From Companilactobacillus furfuricola (lineage in GTDB: Bacteria > Bacillota > Bacilli > Lactobacillales > Lactobacillaceae): DNA of 34,023 nt. The translations under genes and the position numbers were made by a program. The notes beneath the pieces were generated by a model, which saw only the letters and a program-made list of their open reading frames with translations, had not been told where the DNA came from and did no database searches. Shown one piece after another: positions 32,277-34,023 of this stretch (position 1 is its first letter; every line of letters begins with the position of its first letter). The DNA is taken from NCBI RefSeq assembly GCF_003946325.1, contig NZ_RHNT01000021.1:1-34023 (forward strand). Direction: 5' to 3'.

Positions 32277-33639
32277 TTCTTAATTCCTTTTCGAAAGACT
32301 CAAAATCGTATTCCACTTGCTTAGCATAACTGTTTGTGAAATTCATTAACGAGTTAGCAATATCGGCGTATTCTTCCCCAAAGCCGATAATGAGTGGATA
32401 ATTTGGTGAATGTGAATGTGCTCTGGCTAACAAGATGACACAAACTTGAACGTAGTCTTTGAATGAAGCAAAGTCTAATTTATCCAATTTGATCGACGAT
32501 TTCATATCCTTGAATTGACGCATATAAAAACTAAACTGTTTCGTATCAAAAGCACCTAAAAATGGATCAGAGGCACTTTGCAAGATCAATTGACTGTCAA
32601 CGATATTTTGTCCTTGACTGACGTTAGAGTCAGTAAACAATTCATCATCGTTATAAATAGGCAGAGCCTGCTTAGCTTGCAATACTAAGTAGTTAGAATC
32701 GAGGTCTTCTAATAGTATCAAATAGCAAAGTGTCCCCACACTTCCTACCCCAACACTATGTCGGACCACATCAATAATATTGAAATCTTCAAGAAACAAT
32801 CTGACGTCGCTGCGTTGATGCTTCTTATATTTCTTGTAGCCTTCGACTAAATCATCATAGTCCTTCTCACTAATGTGTTGTGTTACTGGTTTGTTCTCAA
32901 TAAAACGACGTTCCCCTTTGTCGTTTAGCTCGGTATATTTTTCAATGACCAACTTCGAATTGCTCTTTTGAGCTTTCTTGATCGATTTTGCGATCATCTT
33001 AACGAAAGACTCTTGGAAATATTCTTCATTGTTCTTCAAATTACCAAAAATCTCTGTGATATTTTGGAGAGTATTTGGCAAAATAAATCGCTTCATTTCT
33101 GAGATCTTTGTCATATGTTTTAAAGTATCAAAATAAGTGTCAACTACTGACAATAAGAATTCTTGGATCTCTGATTCTTCGAATCCATGATCACGAGCAA
33201 CCAGCAGTGCACTAACGAGCAAACGTTTAAGGTCATATTCCCAATGACCTAAATGAGCCTCATCAAAATCATTCATATCAAATAACAATTGGCCTTCAGA
33301 TGAACCATAAAAACCAAAGTTACCGATATGTGCGTCTCCACCAACTAAGACTTTAATGCAACTATTCTCATGCCGGGATAAATCATAATGCATCACATCG
33401 ACTGTACCTCGTAAAAAGGCGAACAGTGATCCTGACATTCTTTGGCGTTTAACTGCTAATAGTTCAGGTACTAACAATTTATTCTTGATGTTTAATATCT
33501 TATGAATATTTCTTTTCTTTGGTTCAAATTCATTAAACGAATCAGAAACAGTGGTAGCAAAAAAGCGACCTTTGATTACTAGTTGTTCGGTGCTTTTAAA
33601 TGCGTCAGTATCCTGAAATCTATATGGTGTTTGGCTCAT
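32266..33639 (-). CDS. DUF2252 protein, kinase-like fold
   Basis: ATG at 33639 (AAGGAG nine bases before) gives 457 residues; the ATG at 33648 touches the ribosome site. The sequence is a DUF2252 member: KRQRMSGSLFAFLRGT, then GGDAHIGNFGFY and LLFDMNDFDEAHLGHWEYDLKRL. The D-x-H-x-G-N and D-F-D pair resemble the catalytic and metal-binding loops of aminoglycoside/choline kinases, so a small-molecule kinase role is a reasonable inference; no substrate is established to my knowledge. It leads a two-gene unit with ppk1, suggesting a link to polyphosphate or phosphate metabolism. TATAAT at plus 33662-33667 (minus strand) is a likely -10. Confidence 0.88.
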   Translation of the reverse strand: MSQTPYRFQDTDAFKSTEQLVIKGRFFATTVSDSFNEFEPKKRNIHKILNIKNKLLVPELLAVKRQRMSGSLFAFLRGTVDVMHYDLSRHENSCIKVLVGGDAHIGNFGFYGSSEGQLLFDMNDFDEAHLGHWEYDLKRLLVSALLVARDHGFEESEIQEFLLSVVDTYFDTLKHMTKISEMKRFILPNTLQNITEIFGNLKNNEEYFQESFVKMIAKSIKKAQKSNSKLVIEKYTELNDKGERRFIENKPVTQHISEKDYDDLVEGYKKYKKHQRSDVRLFLEDFNIIDVVRHSVGVGSVGTLCYLILLEDLDSNYLVLQAKQALPIYNDDELFTDSNVSQGQNIVDSQLILQSASDPFLGAFDTKQFSFYMRQFKDMKSSIKLDKLDFASFKDYVQVCVILLARAHSHSPNYPLIIGFGEEYADIANSLMNFTNSYAKQVEYDFESFEKELRNEE

Positions 33640-33829
33640 ACCCCTCATCTCCTTATTATGTATTATACAATAGCTTTCAGTCGTAACTGATGGTTTGTCA
33701 CAATTTTTATATTATTGTTTATGTTAGATGAATATTTTTATTAAGCATAGTTAAAAATATACTTTTGATGTAGTGTTTTTTATGAAAATGGTTTTATGAC
33801 ATGGGGGTAATAGTTTTGGTGGAGGTTGC

Positions 33830-34010
33830 TATACGGCTCCGGGGCTCGGGGATACAGCCACTGGAACGCTGCCGACTCGATTTGAGCTCCTCGAAGAATT
33901 ACGCTTCGACGATCTCAAATACGAGTCTTATTCTAAGCGGTAAAACGGTTCTCGTCGTGGTTTGGTTATTTTGATGCATTTATTTAAGAAGAGGCTTATA
34001 TACTCAATGC
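33830..34010 (-). repeat. Family B repeat, partial inverted copy 3
   Basis: GGCTCCGGGGCTCGGGGATACAG (33836-33858 region) and ctggaacg match the reverse complement of the right part of copy 1. Then comes a long hairpin: GACTCG-a-TTTGAG (33874-33886) pairs with CTCAAAT-a-CGAGTC (33914-33927), with inner TCGAAG/CTTCGA (33891-33896, 33904-33909). This is the P3 equivalent with yet another inner stem sequence. The P2 loop and second P1 arm are not recognisable, so the copy is degenerate, or it continues past the window. The rest of 33670-33829 holds no gene I can support. Confidence 0.6.
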
Positions 34011-34023
34011 CAATTTTCATGAG

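Overview
The window looks like chromosome of a low-GC Lactobacillaceae species, most likely a Companilactobacillus (Lactobacillus farciminis/alimentarius group). That placement is an inference from gene content and protein flavour: a LemA-HtpX pair, a C69 dipeptidase, a YjeM-type permease, a flavin NADH oxidase, PEP synthase under a cre box, and AGGAGG-type ribosome sites. There is no phage, insertion sequence, CRISPR array or rRNA operon. The only tRNA found is tRNA-Gln(CTG).

Layout, left to right. 1-3343: tail terminators of an upstream gene, then two membrane glycosyltransferase genes (GT2, GT-C type). The GT2 gene appears to have lost its normal start to an in-frame stop. 3404-4246: a tiny monocistronic gene for a 37-residue peptide with no charged side chain, then a 97-residue unknown whose promoter carries a perfect Gram-positive LexA box. 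4396-7164: secreted serine hydrolase, then lemA-htpX. 7165-8803: a NEAT-domain surface protein gene bracketed by direct copies of a palindromic repeat (family A). 9108-12672: NADH oxidase and a divergent membrane nuclease-glyA unit; the nuclease side has a degenerate LexA box. 12842-15247: PEP synthase with a cre site.

15528-16100: first copy of a second, larger structured repeat (family B). 16174-19485: minus-strand unit ybjQ-like, C69 dipeptidase, amino acid permease. 19623-19937: tRNA-Gln and a 35-residue peptide gene. 20309-22299: HAD phosphatase, two small unknowns and a DNPH1-like nucleotide N-hydrolase. 22440-23085: second family B copy. 23147-26437: four-gene MacB-like efflux operon. 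26568-28332: nitroreductase divergent from an ArsR-type zinc-sensor-like regulator translationally coupled to a short CDF transporter. 28333-30059: acetyltransferase and an aldo/keto reductase pseudogene with two nonsense codons. 30279-33639: DUF2252 and polyphosphate kinase, overlapping by 11 bases. 33830-end: a partial, inverted family B copy.

The most promising undescribed items are (i) family B, whose two full copies keep three helices by compensatory changes, pointing to a structured RNA or DNA element; (ii) the uncharged amphipathic 37-residue peptide at 3404-3517 with its own promoter, ribosome site, palindrome and terminator; (iii) the 35-residue peptide at 19830-19937; and (iv) the small LexA-controlled gene at 3953-4246. 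All calls come from reading the sequence; no database search was possible.
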